Origin: Paraburkholderia diazotrophica
GTDB lineage: Bacteria; Pseudomonadota; Gammaproteobacteria; Burkholderiales; Burkholderiaceae
Direction: 5' to 3'
Length of the DNA: 64,000 nt
Assembly: GCF_900108945.1 (NCBI RefSeq)
Contig: NZ_FNYE01000002.1
Coordinates: forward strand, 310,001 to 374,000
In this document: one piece after another, positions 1 to 8,972 of the stretch
How the letters are laid out: each line of letters begins with the position of its first letter
How positions within the stretch are numbered: the stretch's first letter is position 1
The notes under the pieces: model-generated
Told to the model about the DNA's origin: nothing
The model's database searches: none
What the model saw: the letters and a program-made list of their open reading frames with translations, nothing else
Made by a program: the position numbers and the translations under genes

Positions 1-404
1 AGATTCAGGCTGCGATTGCCGGGGCGCATCGGCAGGCGCACGCGCTGTTCGTTCGGAAAGCGGTTCAGTACGGAGTCCGGCAGGCCGCGTGTTTCCGCGC
101 CGAACACGAACCAGTCTCCCGGCTTGAATGCATGCGAATGAAAGGGACTCGAGCCGCGCGTCGTGAACGCGAACATGCGCGCAAGGTCAGGCGACTCGCT
201 TTCGATCAGCGCATCCCAATCGCGGTGCACGTGCATCTGCGCGTATTCGTGATAGTCGAGACCGGCGCGGCGCATCTTAGCGTCATCGAGCGGGAAGCCC
301 AGCGGCTCGATCAGATGCAGGCGCGCGCCCGTATTCGCACACAGGCGGATCACGTTACCGGTGTTCGGCGGAATTTCAGGCTCGACGAGAACGACGTTGA
401 ACAT
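1..404 (-). CDS. trmL: tRNA (cytidine(34)-2'-O)-methyltransferase, 3' part cut by window edge
   Basis: SPOUT-class methyltransferase expected to methylate the wobble ribose of tRNA-Leu using S-adenosylmethionine. The N-terminus reads [20 protein letters not shown], the family's opening strand and NTGN motif, followed by a LIEPLGF segment. Downstream FGAETRGLP and a [13 protein letters not shown] run match the SAM-binding trefoil knot. About 134 residues are present; the C-terminus lies beyond position 1. ATG at 404. It lies just downstream of comF on the same strand with an 18 bp gap, so the two may be cotranscribed. Identification is from motifs and is strong. Confidence 0.93.
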   Translation of the reverse strand, partial: MFNVVLVEPEIPPNTGNVIRLCANTGARLHLIEPLGFPLDDAKMRRAGLDYHEYAQMHVHRDWDALIESESPDLARMFAFTTRGSSPFHSHAFKPGDWFVFGAETRGLPDSVLNRFPNEQRVRLPMRPGNRSLN

Positions 405-422
405 AAGCGGGTGAACTGGAAA

Positions 423-1229
423 CTAGTTTTTCGGCGTCCGAAGCGCGACCAGATTGGTCACGCGGCGTGCGCCTGCTGCCTTCAGCGTGCGGGCCAGCGC
501 GTCGAGCGTGGCGCCCGTCGTCATCACATCGTCGACGATCGCGACATGCAGGTCCTGCACCGGCTTGACGACCTCGAACGCGCGGCCGACATTCTGCCTG
601 CGCGCGTCGCGATCGAGCTTCGATTGCGGCGCCGTATCGATCATGCGCCGCACGAGCGCAGCGTCGCTGCGAACACCCATCGCTTTCGCGCAGGGCCGCG
701 CGATTTCCCACGCCTGGTTGTAGCCGCGATCGATGAGCCGTCGCGCCGAAAGCGGAACGGGTGCGACGACGTCGGGGCGGTCACGTTCGTCGAGTGCATC
801 TGCAGCGGACCATGCGAGGCGCCGCGCGAACTCGTGCGCGAGCGCGAGCCGCGCGCGAAACTTCAATCCGACTGCGAGCGCATCCAGTGGCGCGCGATAG
901 TCGGCGACCACCAGCGTCGCGTCGAACGCAGGCGGTGTCGCGATGCAGTTGCCGCAGCGATATCGCGTGACGCTCGCGCGCCGAAAGCCGCTTAGCGGAA
1001 CCGCGCAGACGGTGCAGCGCAGTCGCGCTTCGTTCCACCATGATTCGTCGCAAAACCGGCACAGCGTGCGATGCGACATATTGCCGCATAACGCGCAGAG
1101 ATTCGGCAACGCGAGCCGCGCGAGCGCCGGCAGTGTCGAGATCGAACGTCGCGCGACGCGGACGAACCGTTCGCGAAACCTGTGGCACGAAGCGCCGGAG
1201 CGGGACCACCGGAAAGCCCGATTTGGCAT
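423..1229 (-). CDS. ComF family phosphoribosyltransferase-like protein
   Basis: ComF-type protein: an N-terminal cysteine-rich zinc-ribbon-like segment (CALCGN, CRFCDE, CTVC and CGNC pairs) followed by a type I phosphoribosyltransferase fold. The PRPP loop is visible as AIVDDVMTTGATLDAL near the C-terminus. In naturally competent bacteria ComF helps handle incoming single-stranded DNA; in many proteobacteria its role is not established, and no competence genes lie nearby here. The frame is open back to a TTG at 1313, but the ATG at 1229 gives a normal family length (268 residues) and avoids overlap with the divergent bioC. The start is therefore an inference. Confidence 0.88.
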   Translation of the reverse strand: MPNRAFRWSRSGASCHRFRERFVRVARRSISTLPALARLALPNLCALCGNMSHRTLCRFCDESWWNEARLRCTVCAVPLSGFRRASVTRYRCGNCIATPPAFDATLVVADYRAPLDALAVGLKFRARLALAHEFARRLAWSAADALDERDRPDVVAPVPLSARRLIDRGYNQAWEIARPCAKAMGVRSDAALVRRMIDTAPQSKLDRDARRQNVGRAFEVVKPVQDLHVAIVDDVMTTGATLDALARTLKAAGARRVTNLVALRTPKN

Positions 1230-1312
1230 ATCGATACGCCTCCGAAGGCCGCTGACACTGAAGGGACGGAATCGAGCGAGTATACTTCGCACTCTTCGTC
1301 CGTACGACTCCA

Positions 1313-2278
1313 ATGACCGTGTCTGTCACCGAAACTAGCCGTCCGGCCTATGATTCGCGCCGCATCCGGAAGATTTTCGACCGCCGGGCCGCCACGTTCG
1401 ACGACGTCGCGTTCCTGCCGCGTGAGATCGCGCAGCGCATGCGCGAACGGCTCGACTACATCAAGGTGAATCCGGCGCAGGTGCTCGATGCGGGCTGCGG
1501 TGCCGGCGACGATCTCCCTTCGCTGCGCGAGCGCTTTCCCGAGGCGCCCGTGTTCGGCACCGATCTCTCGCAAGCGATGCTCGCGCGCGCCGTCAGGCAC
1601 GACGCCACCGACACCAGCTGGCGGCGCTTTTTGCCCGCGTCGCTCGGCAAGGCGCTCGGCTCACGCGGTCCGCGCTTCGCTCAAGCCGATTTCTCCGCGC
1701 TGCCTTTCGTATCGGGCGCATTCGAATTCATCTGGTCGAACCTCGCGCTGCATTGGCACTCGCGACCCGATCTCGTTTTCCCTGAATGGCAGCGTGTGCT
1801 GAAGGTCAACGGCCTGTTGATGTTCAGCACGCTCGGACCCGACACGCTGAAAGAACTGCGCGGCGCCTATGCAGAGATCGAAGCGGCGCACGGCGTCAAT
1901 ACGCACAAACATGTAATCGACTTCGTAGACATGCACGATCTGGGCGATATGCTTGTCGAAAGTGGCTTCGAAATCCCCGTGATGGACCAGGAGACGCTGA
2001 CCATCACCTACAAGTCACCCGAGTCGCTGCTCGCCGATGTGCGCCGTTGGGGCGCCTATCCGTCGCGGCGCGAAGGGTTGCCGGGCGTCGCGTCGAGGCG
2101 CATGCACAAGGCGCTGCTCGCCGCGCTCGAAGCGCGCCGGCGCGTCGATGGCACGATCCCTCTGACCTTCGAGGTGATCTACGGACACGCATGGAAGGCC
2201 GTGCCCCGGACGACCCCTGAAGGGCACGGAATCGTGCGAATCGAAGACATAGGGCGGGGTCGGCAGAAGAATCGTTGA
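1313..2278 (+). CDS. bioC: malonyl-[ACP] O-methyltransferase BioC
   Basis: SAM-dependent methyltransferase that caps malonyl-ACP as its methyl ester, letting the fatty acid synthesis enzymes build the pimeloyl chain for biotin. The SAM-binding motif I is VLDAGCGAGDDLPSL near residue 58, and SNLALHWHSRPD follows as the motif IV region. The N-terminal RRIRKIFDRRAATFDD segment is typical of BioC. Length is 321 residues, somewhat longer than E. coli BioC. It is divergent from comF. Other biotin genes are not in this window, so the BioC call rests on sequence alone. A related generic class I methyltransferase is the alternative. Confidence 0.85.
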   Translation: MTVSVTETSRPAYDSRRIRKIFDRRAATFDDVAFLPREIAQRMRERLDYIKVNPAQVLDAGCGAGDDLPSLRERFPEAPVFGTDLSQAMLARAVRHDATDTSWRRFLPASLGKALGSRGPRFAQADFSALPFVSGAFEFIWSNLALHWHSRPDLVFPEWQRVLKVNGLLMFSTLGPDTLKELRGAYAEIEAAHGVNTHKHVIDFVDMHDLGDMLVESGFEIPVMDQETLTITYKSPESLLADVRRWGAYPSRREGLPGVASRRMHKALLAALEARRRVDGTIPLTFEVIYGHAWKAVPRTTPEGHGIVRIEDIGRGRQKNR

Positions 2279-2279
2279 G

Positions 2280-2317
2280 GCGGTAAAGACGACATCTGTT
2301 ATGTCTGGGATTACCGC
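2280..2317 (+). terminator. nested inverted repeat just after bioC, possible terminator
   Basis: Two nested stems start two bases after the bioC stop. The outer arms are GCGGTAA (2280-2286) and TTACCGC (2311-2317); the inner arms are GACAT (2291-2295) and ATGTC (2301-2305) around a 5-base loop. No T-run follows, so this is a weak candidate for intrinsic termination. Confidence 0.4.
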
Positions 2318-2384
2318 GTCAAAAACTGCGTCAAAAGGGCGCAGAGGCTTGTGCAGCTTGGCTTGGCGGCCGATAGAGCGTTGC

Positions 2385-2413
2385 TTGTGGATGCCCTGGA
2401 TCGGCCCTATAAT
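2385..2413 (+). promoter_or_regulatory. candidate sigma-70 promoter for the cytochrome oxidase operon
   Basis: A -35-like TTGTGG at 2385-2390 is followed after 17 bases by a perfect TATAAT at 2408-2413. It lies about 130 bp before the DUF2244 gene, the first gene of the oxidase run. The -10 box is convincing and the -35 box moderate. No experimental support is available. Confidence 0.45.
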
Positions 2414-2546
2414 GCGTCAGTTTGTCGCTCAATGTTCCCACAATTAGAGCGACAGGCCCGGGGCGTTTGCGGTTCGGGCAGCCGTAGTTGCTGGGCGTGA
2501 ATGGCATTGGCTGTATGCGATGACTGGCAGTTCGCGGGAGGCAGCG

Positions 2547-3020
2547 ATGAATGCAACCGATCTGCTTGCTGAGTCGGAACCCGTCCTCAAGGACTGGACG
2601 ATGAAGCGCAATTGTTCGGTGTCGCCGCGGCAATTCGTGTTCTTCTATGTCTCGCTCGCGGCATTCTCGCTGTTGATAGCATTCCTGCTGGTCCTGTGCG
2701 GCGCGTGGCTGGTGTTGCCGTTCACGGGTATCGAGTTGCTCGCTGTCGGCGCTGCATTTGCGGTCTATGCGCGCCATGCCGTCGATTACGAACGCATCCG
2801 GCTGTTTCCAAACCGGCTCGTGATCGAACAGGTCAGCGCCGAGCACCTCACGCAGTTCGAATTCAATCCGCGCTGGGTGCGGGTCGAACGGGGAGCAACG
2901 CCGCGCGATTACATCAAGCTGGTGTCGCGGGGCGAGACGGTCTCGGTCGGGCAGCATCTTGCGCAATATCGGCGCGCGCAATTCGCCGACGAACTGCGTC
3001 TGTGGCTCAGGCAGTGTTAG
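2547..3020 (+). CDS. DUF2244 domain membrane protein
   Basis: A 157-residue protein with two adjacent hydrophobic segments (roughly residues 29-55 and 59-77) and a basic, soluble C-terminal half. This is the layout of DUF2244 proteins, which often accompany cytochrome c oxidase genes in alpha- and betaproteobacteria. The molecular function is unknown. The start at 2547 was chosen over the upstream ATG at 2520 because GGGAGG lies 6-11 bases before it. It precedes coxB by 101 bp on the same strand and is probably the first gene of the oxidase operon. Confidence 0.82.
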   Translation: MNATDLLAESEPVLKDWTMKRNCSVSPRQFVFFYVSLAAFSLLIAFLLVLCGAWLVLPFTGIELLAVGAAFAVYARHAVDYERIRLFPNRLVIEQVSAEHLTQFEFNPRWVRVERGATPRDYIKLVSRGETVSVGQHLAQYRRAQFADELRLWLRQC

Positions 3021-3121
3021 GCGTCAAAAGTTGCGCATTGAATCACGCGCCATTCCAGAGGACGAGGGGCAGCCTTCCAGCGGGGTCGAGGGTTTGAATG
3101 GAAATTTTGGGTAAGGAAGCT

Positions 3122-4780
3122 ATGAAAACAATCAAGCGAGCCCTCACGGGCGTGCTGGCGTGTAGCGGGCTGCTCTTCGCCGGCGCCGCCCTTGCTGTCG
3201 GCGACAGTCCAGGCGGCCCCAGCGTCAACGAGATCAATCTCCAGCCGCCAGTGACCAGAATCGCTGAGGAGCTCTACAGCCTCCATACGCTGATGCTGAT
3301 CCTCTGTACGTTGATCTTCGTCGGCGTATTCGGCGTGATGTTCTATTCGATCTTCGCGCACCGCAAATCGAAGGGCCACAAGGCCGCCAATTTCCACGAA
3401 AGCACCACCGTCGAAATCATCTGGACCATCGTCCCGTTCATCATCGTCGTCCTGATGGCGCTGCCTGCCACGCGGACCGTCGTCGCGATGAAGGACACGT
3501 CCAACGCCGATCTGACCGTCAAGGTCACTGGCTACCAGTGGAAGTGGGGCTACGACTACGTGAAGGGTCCGGGCGAAGGCATCAGCTTCCTGTCGACGCT
3601 GACCACGCCGCGTAGCGAAGTCAACGGCCAGCAGCCGATCACGGACACCTATCTGCAGGAAGTCGACAACCCGCTCGTCGTACCTGTCAACAAGAAGATC
3701 CGCATCATCACCACCGCCAACGACGTGGTTCACTCATGGTACGTGCCCGCGTTCGGCGTGAAGCAGGACGCGATTCCCGGCTTCGTGCGCGACACGTGGT
3801 TCAAGGCGGAGAAGGTCGGCACGTATCGCGGCTTCTGTACGGAGCTCTGCGGCAAGGAGCACGCGTACATGCCCGTCGTCGTGAACGTGCTGTCCGATGA
3901 CGACTACGCGAAGTGGGTCGACGACGAGAAGAAGAAAATGGCCGCAGGCCAGGACGATCCGAACAAGACCTATACGCTCGCCGAGCTGACGGAGCGCGGC
4001 GGCAAGGTGTACGCGTCGAACTGCGCGGTCTGCCACCAGCCGACAGGCAAGGGCGGCGGCGCGTTCCCGGCGCTCGATGGCAGCAAGGTCGCGAACGGCC
4101 CGCTCGCCGATCACGTGAGCATCGTGCTGAAGGGCAAGAACGCGATGCCGTCCTGGGCGCCGACACTGAACGATGTCGAGATCGCATCCGTCATCACGTT
4201 CGAGCGCAATTCGTGGGGCAACCACACGGGCGACATCCTGCAGCCGAAGCAGGTCGCCGATGCGCGCAATGGCCGTCTGCCGTCGGGTGGCGATCACCTC
4301 GCGGGCGCAGCGGCGGCAGCCGCGTCGGACGCAACGGCTGCGAGCGGCGCGGAAGGTGCGAGCGGCGCGGCGGCGGCAAGTGGCGAAACGGGCGCATCGG
4401 CTCCCGCGGCGGCGTCAGGTTCAACCGGCGCTTCGAACAATGCAGCGGCATCGGCGCCCCAGGCGTCGCTGCCCGCCACGATCTACTTCGAAACGAACAA
4501 GAGCACGCTGCCCGCCGACGCGAAAGCCGCTGTCGATGCCGCCGCCGCGTACGCGAAGGCGCATCCGGATGCGAAGTTCACGCTGTCGGGCTACACGGAC
4601 GCAACGGGTTCGGCCGATAAGAACGCGCAGCTCGCGAAGGCGCGTGCCGAAGCCGTGCGCGATGCGCTCAAGGCAGCAGGCATCGCCGAAGACCATATTA
4701 TTTTGAAGAAGCCGGAGACGATCACGGGCGGCGCGGACGCGAAGGAAGCGCGCCGGGTCGAGATCAGCCCAGCGGCCTGA
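3122..4780 (+). CDS. coxB: cytochrome c oxidase subunit II with cytochrome c and OmpA-like domains
   Basis: Subunit II accepts electrons from cytochrome c through the binuclear CuA centre. Layout of the 552 residues: signal peptide ending near residue 25; two membrane helices (about 56-77 and 98-117); a periplasmic cupredoxin domain with CuA ligands H204, C239, E241, C243, H247 and M250; then a fused cytochrome c domain with CAVCH at 301-305, the caa3 type. An Ala/Ser/Gly-rich linker (about 395-445) follows, then an OmpA-like peptidoglycan-binding domain (about 455-552; GYTDATGS and AKARAEAVRDAL). The OmpA tail is an extra module compared with ordinary subunit II. Start at 3122 is preferred over 3098 because GGAAG lies just upstream. 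Confidence 0.97.
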   Translation: MKTIKRALTGVLACSGLLFAGAALAVGDSPGGPSVNEINLQPPVTRIAEELYSLHTLMLILCTLIFVGVFGVMFYSIFAHRKSKGHKAANFHESTTVEIIWTIVPFIIVVLMALPATRTVVAMKDTSNADLTVKVTGYQWKWGYDYVKGPGEGISFLSTLTTPRSEVNGQQPITDTYLQEVDNPLVVPVNKKIRIITTANDVVHSWYVPAFGVKQDAIPGFVRDTWFKAEKVGTYRGFCTELCGKEHAYMPVVVNVLSDDDYAKWVDDEKKKMAAGQDDPNKTYTLAELTERGGKVYASNCAVCHQPTGKGGGAFPALDGSKVANGPLADHVSIVLKGKNAMPSWAPTLNDVEIASVITFERNSWGNHTGDILQPKQVADARNGRLPSGGDHLAGAAAAAASDATAASGAEGASGAAAASGETGASAPAAASGSTGASNNAAASAPQASLPATIYFETNKSTLPADAKAAVDAAAAYAKAHPDAKFTLSGYTDATGSADKNAQLAKARAEAVRDALKAAGIAEDHIILKKPETITGGADAKEARRVEISPAA

Positions 4781-4825
4781 CGTGTCACGGTCAGAGAAAA
4801 GCAGCATTCGATTTAGGAGATTGTC

Positions 4826-6439
4826 ATGTCTAGCATCGGACACGATGTAACCGCGGGGCACGAGCACGTCCACGGCGATCACGCGCACGCGACGCCGCAC
4901 GGCTGGCGTCGCTGGCTGTTCGCGACCAACCATAAGGACATCGGTACGCTGTACCTGCTCTTCTCGTTCATCATGTTCCTGTCAGGGGGCGTGATGGCGC
5001 TGGCGATCCGCGCCGAATTGTTCGAGCCGGGTCTGCAGATCATGCGTCCCGAGTTCTTCAACCAGCTGACCACCATGCACGGCCTCATCATGGTGTTCGG
5101 CGCGATCATGCCGGCCTTCGTCGGCTTCGCGAACTGGATGATTCCGCTGCAAATCGGCGCATCGGACATGGCCTTCGCGCGGATGAACAACTTCAGCTTC
5201 TGGCTGCTGCCCGTCGCTGCCGTGCTGCTGGTCGGTTCGTTCTTCACGCCGGGCGGCGCGACGGCTGCCGGCTGGACGCTGTACGCGCCGCTGTCGACGC
5301 AGATGGGCCCGGGCATGGACTTCGCGATCTTCGCGGTCCACATCATGGGCGCGTCGTCGATCATGGGCGGCATCAACATCGTCGTCACGATCCTGAACAT
5401 GCGCGCACCCGGCCTCACGCTGATGAAGATGCCGATGTTCGTATGGACGTGGCTGATCACCGCCTACCTGCTGATCGCCGTGATGCCGGTGCTCGCGGGC
5501 GCGATCACGATGGTGCTGTTCGACCGCCACTTCGGCACGTCGTTCTTCAACGCGGCAGGCGGCGGCGACCCGGTGATGTACCAGCACATCTTCTGGTTCT
5601 TCGGACACCCCGAGGTGTACATCATGATCTTGCCGGCGTTCGGGATCGTGTCGCAGGTGATCCCGGCGTTCGCGCGCAAGCCGCTGTTCGGCTATAGCTC
5701 GATGGTGTACGCGACGGCTTCGATCGCGATCCTGTCGTTCATGGTCTGGGCGCACCACATGTTCGCGACGGGCATGCCTGTCACGGGCCAGCTGTTCTTC
5801 ATGTACGCGACGATGCTAATCGCGGTGCCGACGGGCGTGAAGGTGTTCAACTGGGTCGCGACGATGTGGCGCGGTTCGCTGACGTTCGAAACGCCGATGC
5901 TGTTCGCGGTGGGCTTCCTGTTCGTGTTCACGTTCGGCGGCCTGACGGGGCTGATGCTCGCGATGGCGCCGCTCGACATCCAGTATCACGGTACGTACTT
6001 CGTGGTTGCGCACTTCCACTACGTGCTGGTGGCGGGCTCGTTGTTCGGGCTCTTTGCCGGCTGGTACTACTGGTCGCCGAAGTGGACGGGCTGGATGTAC
6101 AACGAGACGCGCGGCAAGATCCACTTCTGGGCATCGCTGATCTTCTTCAACCTCGCGTTCCTGCCGATGCACTTCGTCGGTCTGGCAGGCATGCCGCGTC
6201 GCTACGCTGACTACCCGGCACAGTTCGCCGACTGGAACCAGGTCATCACGATCGGCGCGTTCGGCTTCGGTCTTGCGCAGGTGTACTTCCTGTTCGCGGT
6301 CGCGCTGCCCGCTTACCGTGGCGGCGGTGAACTCGAAAAGGCGTCGGACAAGCCGTGGGACGGCGCAACGGGTCTCGAATGGACCGTGCCGAGCCCGGCC
6401 CCGTTCCACACGTTCGAAAACCCGCCGACGGTCGAATAA
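4826..6439 (+). CDS. ctaD: cytochrome c oxidase subunit I
   Basis: Catalytic heme-copper subunit that reduces oxygen to water and pumps protons; polytopic inner-membrane protein of 537 residues with twelve expected helices. The cross-linked His-Tyr motif is visible as FGHPEVYI, CuB ligands as WAHHMFATGM, and the heme ligand pair as VVAHFHYVLV. A His-rich N-terminus (GHEHVHGDHAHATPH) precedes the first helix. The start follows TTAGGAGATTGTC, a good ribosome site. It lies 45 bp after coxB. The identification is unambiguous. Confidence 0.98.
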   Translation: MSSIGHDVTAGHEHVHGDHAHATPHGWRRWLFATNHKDIGTLYLLFSFIMFLSGGVMALAIRAELFEPGLQIMRPEFFNQLTTMHGLIMVFGAIMPAFVGFANWMIPLQIGASDMAFARMNNFSFWLLPVAAVLLVGSFFTPGGATAAGWTLYAPLSTQMGPGMDFAIFAVHIMGASSIMGGINIVVTILNMRAPGLTLMKMPMFVWTWLITAYLLIAVMPVLAGAITMVLFDRHFGTSFFNAAGGGDPVMYQHIFWFFGHPEVYIMILPAFGIVSQVIPAFARKPLFGYSSMVYATASIAILSFMVWAHHMFATGMPVTGQLFFMYATMLIAVPTGVKVFNWVATMWRGSLTFETPMLFAVGFLFVFTFGGLTGLMLAMAPLDIQYHGTYFVVAHFHYVLVAGSLFGLFAGWYYWSPKWTGWMYNETRGKIHFWASLIFFNLAFLPMHFVGLAGMPRRYADYPAQFADWNQVITIGAFGFGLAQVYFLFAVALPAYRGGGELEKASDKPWDGATGLEWTVPSPAPFHTFENPPTVE

Positions 6440-6540
6440 GCGATCAGGCAGTCTTCGAAGCTCCGCTCCGGCAAACGCAGCGCCGGAGCGGAGCGATGAA
6501 CCGAAACACTGCGCGGCAACGAAGGTTCGAGAAGTTCAGC

Positions 6541-6675
6541 ATGACCCGGAATCCACAAAAAAGACGCACGCCCGAAGAAATTCGCGCTGGCAATCTGCGA
6601 CTCGGTCTGATTCTGCTTGTTATCGTCGCCGTCTTTTTTCTGGGTGCCATCATCAAGCAGGTCTGGTTTTCCTGA
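6541..6675 (+). CDS. cytochrome oxidase small assembly protein
   Basis: A 44-residue single-span membrane protein: a short basic N-terminus (MTRNPQKRRTPEEIRAGNLR) followed by one hydrophobic helix (LGLILLVIVAVFFLGAIIK). Small proteins of this type sit between ctaD and ctaG in many Burkholderiales and are annotated as oxidase small assembly proteins. The frame also contains an in-frame ATG at 6496, but the conserved part begins at 6541. The exact start is uncertain. Confidence 0.75.
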   Translation: MTRNPQKRRTPEEIRAGNLRLGLILLVIVAVFFLGAIIKQVWFS

Positions 6676-6726
6676 CCTGTCGTGACGAGTTGATCACCCG
6701 TGCACGCGATCTGTTGAGGAAGTTCG

Positions 6727-7338
6727 ATGTCGACGCAACCGCCCGCTGGGGCCGATCGTTCTTTTAACCGTTCGATGCTGTTCAAGCTCGTCGTCGTCGC
6801 GTTTCTGATGTTCGGCTTCGGGTTTGCGCTGATACCGATGTATCGCGCGATCTGCGAGGTCACGGGCATCAACAATCTCGTGCAGCGCGACGCAACGGCG
6901 CGCGAGGCGAAGAACACGCAGGTCGATATGACCCGCACGGTTTCGATCGAGTTCGATGCAAACGCGCGCGGCCTGCTCGGTTTCAAGCCGGAGCAGAACA
7001 GCATCGACGTGCATCCGGGCGAAGTGACGACGGTGATGTACGACGTGACGAACCAGCAGGGGCGCACGATTCAGGCTCAGGCCATCCCGAGCTACGCGCC
7101 GAAGCAGGCCACCGAGTACTTCAGGAAGATCGAGTGCTTTTGCTTTACGCAGCAGACCTTGAAGGCCAACGAATCGAAGCGGATGCCGGTGGTGTTCCTC
7201 GTCGATCCGAAATTGCCGAAGGACGTGAAGACGATCACGCTGTCGTACACGTTCTTCGAATTGAACACGCCGGCGGCGGCGCCGCGCGGCACGGAAGGTC
7301 AGGCGGCTGACAACGCGAAGGCGTCGAACCCCGCGTGA
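6727..7338 (+). CDS. ctaG: cytochrome c oxidase assembly protein CtaG (Cox11 family)
   Basis: Membrane-anchored copper chaperone that delivers copper to the CuB site of subunit I. The 203 residues comprise a short cytoplasmic N-terminus, one membrane helix (about residues 17-38) and a periplasmic immunoglobulin-like domain. The copper-binding CFCF motif lies in KIECFCFTQQTLKANE near residue 138, and MPVVFLVDP follows, as in Cox11. The ribosome site GAGGAAG precedes the start. It lies between ctaD and subunit III, the usual position in betaproteobacteria. Confidence 0.96.
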   Translation: MSTQPPAGADRSFNRSMLFKLVVVAFLMFGFGFALIPMYRAICEVTGINNLVQRDATAREAKNTQVDMTRTVSIEFDANARGLLGFKPEQNSIDVHPGEVTTVMYDVTNQQGRTIQAQAIPSYAPKQATEYFRKIECFCFTQQTLKANESKRMPVVFLVDPKLPKDVKTITLSYTFFELNTPAAAPRGTEGQAADNAKASNPA

Positions 7339-7375
7339 CACGTAACAGAAACGCTTGCCCAAAGAAGGCGAGGAT

Positions 7376-7585
7376 ATGAGCGATAGCGGTGGCGGCGGCA
7401 GGAAGAGCAGTTTCGGCCAGTCGATGAAAGCCGTGATGTGGTCGTTTTTCGGCGTGCGCAAACGGCGCGACCTGGAAGCGGACGCAACGCAGCTCAACCC
7501 GCTGCATGTGATCATCGCGGCGCTGATTGGCGCGGCGGTCTTTATCGGGGTGTTGATCCTGATCGTGCGCGTGGTGGTCGGCTAG
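7376..7585 (+). CDS. DUF2970 domain small membrane protein
   Basis: A 69-residue protein with a Gly/Ser-rich N-terminus, an AVMWSFFGVRKRRDLEAD segment and one C-terminal membrane helix (about 44-68). This is the DUF2970 layout seen inside cytochrome oxidase operons. Function is unknown; an assembly or stability role is only an inference from position. The ATG at 7376 is preferred over 7355 because GGCGAGGAT lies immediately before it. The 168 bp from here to subunit III show no further convincing gene. Confidence 0.85.
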   Translation: MSDSGGGGRKSSFGQSMKAVMWSFFGVRKRRDLEADATQLNPLHVIIAALIGAAVFIGVLILIVRVVVG

Positions 7586-7753
7586 ACGATGCGGTGAAAC
7601 AAGGGCGGTCGTTTCGACGCCCGGACGGACCGGAGAGGAGCGGCGCAGCGAAGCGCGCCGCTGGACGTTGCAAAGAGAGCCGGAGAGCGGCGCGGGCGGC
7701 TGCGGAGCCAACCGGACCAAGCGGAACAACTGGACTGAAGTGGAGAATCAAGA

Positions 7754-8611
7754 ATGAGCGGTCAAAACGATAGCCCGTACTATTTCATACCGCATCCGTC
7801 GCGGCATCCGATCAGCGCGGCGGCTGGGCTGCTGATCCTGCTCGGATCGTTTGCGTCGTGGGTGAACGGCGAGCCGTGGGCGCCCATCACGGCGCTGATT
7901 GGTCTGCTGTGGCTGCTCTTCGTGCTGTATCACTGGTTCGGCGACGCCATCTCCGAATCGGAAGGCGGCATGTACGGCAAGCGCGTCGACACGTCGTTCC
8001 GATGGAGCATGAGCTGGTTCATCTTCTCCGAAGTCATGTTCTTCGGCGCGTTTTTTGGTGCGCTGTTCTATGCGCGCGCAATCGCGATGCATCAGCTTGG
8101 CAGCCTCGACTACAAGTTGATCTGGCCGGACTTCTCGGCGGTGTGGCCGAACATCGGCCCGGCTGATCTGGTGTCGCACTTCAAGTCGATGACGCCATGG
8201 CCTGTGCCGACCATCAACACGGCGCTGCTGCTGTCGTCGGGCGCGACGCTGACGGTTTCGCACCACGCGCTGCGCGAGAACCATCGCACGAAGGCAATCG
8301 CATGGCTCGCCGCGACGGTCGTGCTGGGTGTCACGTTCCTGTTCATGCAGGGCTTCGAGTACTTCCACGCGTACAACGAACTGAACCTGACGCTCGCGTC
8401 GGGCGTGTACGGCTCGACGTTCTTCCTGCTGACAGGCTTCCACGGCTTCCACGTGTTCCTCGGCGGCACGATGCTGACGGTGGTGATGATCCGGTTGATC
8501 CGCGGCCACTTCACGGCGGACCATCACTTCGCGTTCGAAGGCGCGGCGTGGTACTGGCACTTCGTCGACGTCGTATGGCTGGGTCTGTACGTCGTCGTGT
8601 ACTGGCTGTAA
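7754..8611 (+). CDS. ctaE: cytochrome c oxidase subunit III
   Basis: Non-catalytic core subunit of 285 residues that stabilises subunit I and binds lipid. Seven membrane helices are expected. Typical stretches are PYYFIPHPSRHPISAAAG at the N-terminus, FFLLTGFHGFHVFLGG, and WYWHFVDVVWLGLYVVVYWL at the C-terminus. The start follows TGGAGAATCAAGA. It is the last structural gene of the oxidase run. Confidence 0.98.
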   Translation: MSGQNDSPYYFIPHPSRHPISAAAGLLILLGSFASWVNGEPWAPITALIGLLWLLFVLYHWFGDAISESEGGMYGKRVDTSFRWSMSWFIFSEVMFFGAFFGALFYARAIAMHQLGSLDYKLIWPDFSAVWPNIGPADLVSHFKSMTPWPVPTINTALLLSSGATLTVSHHALRENHRTKAIAWLAATVVLGVTFLFMQGFEYFHAYNELNLTLASGVYGSTFFLLTGFHGFHVFLGGTMLTVVMIRLIRGHFTADHHFAFEGAAWYWHFVDVVWLGLYVVVYWL

Positions 8612-8972
8612 GCGTTGTTTTCGGAGCTTCGGAGGCCTGCGCGCTGTGCGTCATATCGACGCAAGAAGATGCCGAAGGCATCCCGCAGTTGACGCGGCTC
8701 GAGTGTCGAGTGCGCGGCACCGAAAGCAGTCACGCAAGGGTTTCAGCAGCGCCGCCCTCGACTCCGTCGGGGCGGCGTTTTGTTTGCTAGAGTGGGAATT
8801 TCGGCGATCGCGAAAGGGTAGATTGCCGGATCGTCGCGAAAATAAGTGGCATACTTCGCCGTCAAATTGAGACGGCACGCGCTGGCAAGCGTGTAGCGCA
8901 AGCGTCGTGCAGGGCATGTCGTGGGACATGTCGCGGTGTTTGCAGAAGCGCGCGTCGTGGACTGGCGGTGTG
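8612..8972. other. 361 bp intergenic stretch after subunit III
   Basis: No gene is supported here; reading frames on both strands look like non-coding noise. It contains the hairpin terminator at 8750-8783. A short palindrome (CATGTC, four bases, GACATG at 8915-8930) is present, with no known meaning. Confidence 0.6.
8750..8783 (+). terminator. rho-independent terminator after the first oxidase block
   Basis: An 8-bp GC stem, CGCCGCCC (8750-8757) and GGGCGGCG (8770-8777), is followed by TTTTGTTT. It lies about 140 bp after the subunit III stop and before the convergent small gene at 8973-9182. Confidence 0.75.

Noticed and set aside
7586..7753. Possible extra small gene between DUF2970 and subunit III
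   Set aside because: Only Arg/Gly-rich short frames without a ribosome site; no family match.
8915..8930. CATGTC/GACATG palindrome as a regulatory site
   Set aside because: Only six bases per arm and no gene start at a suitable distance; expected by chance in 64 kb.
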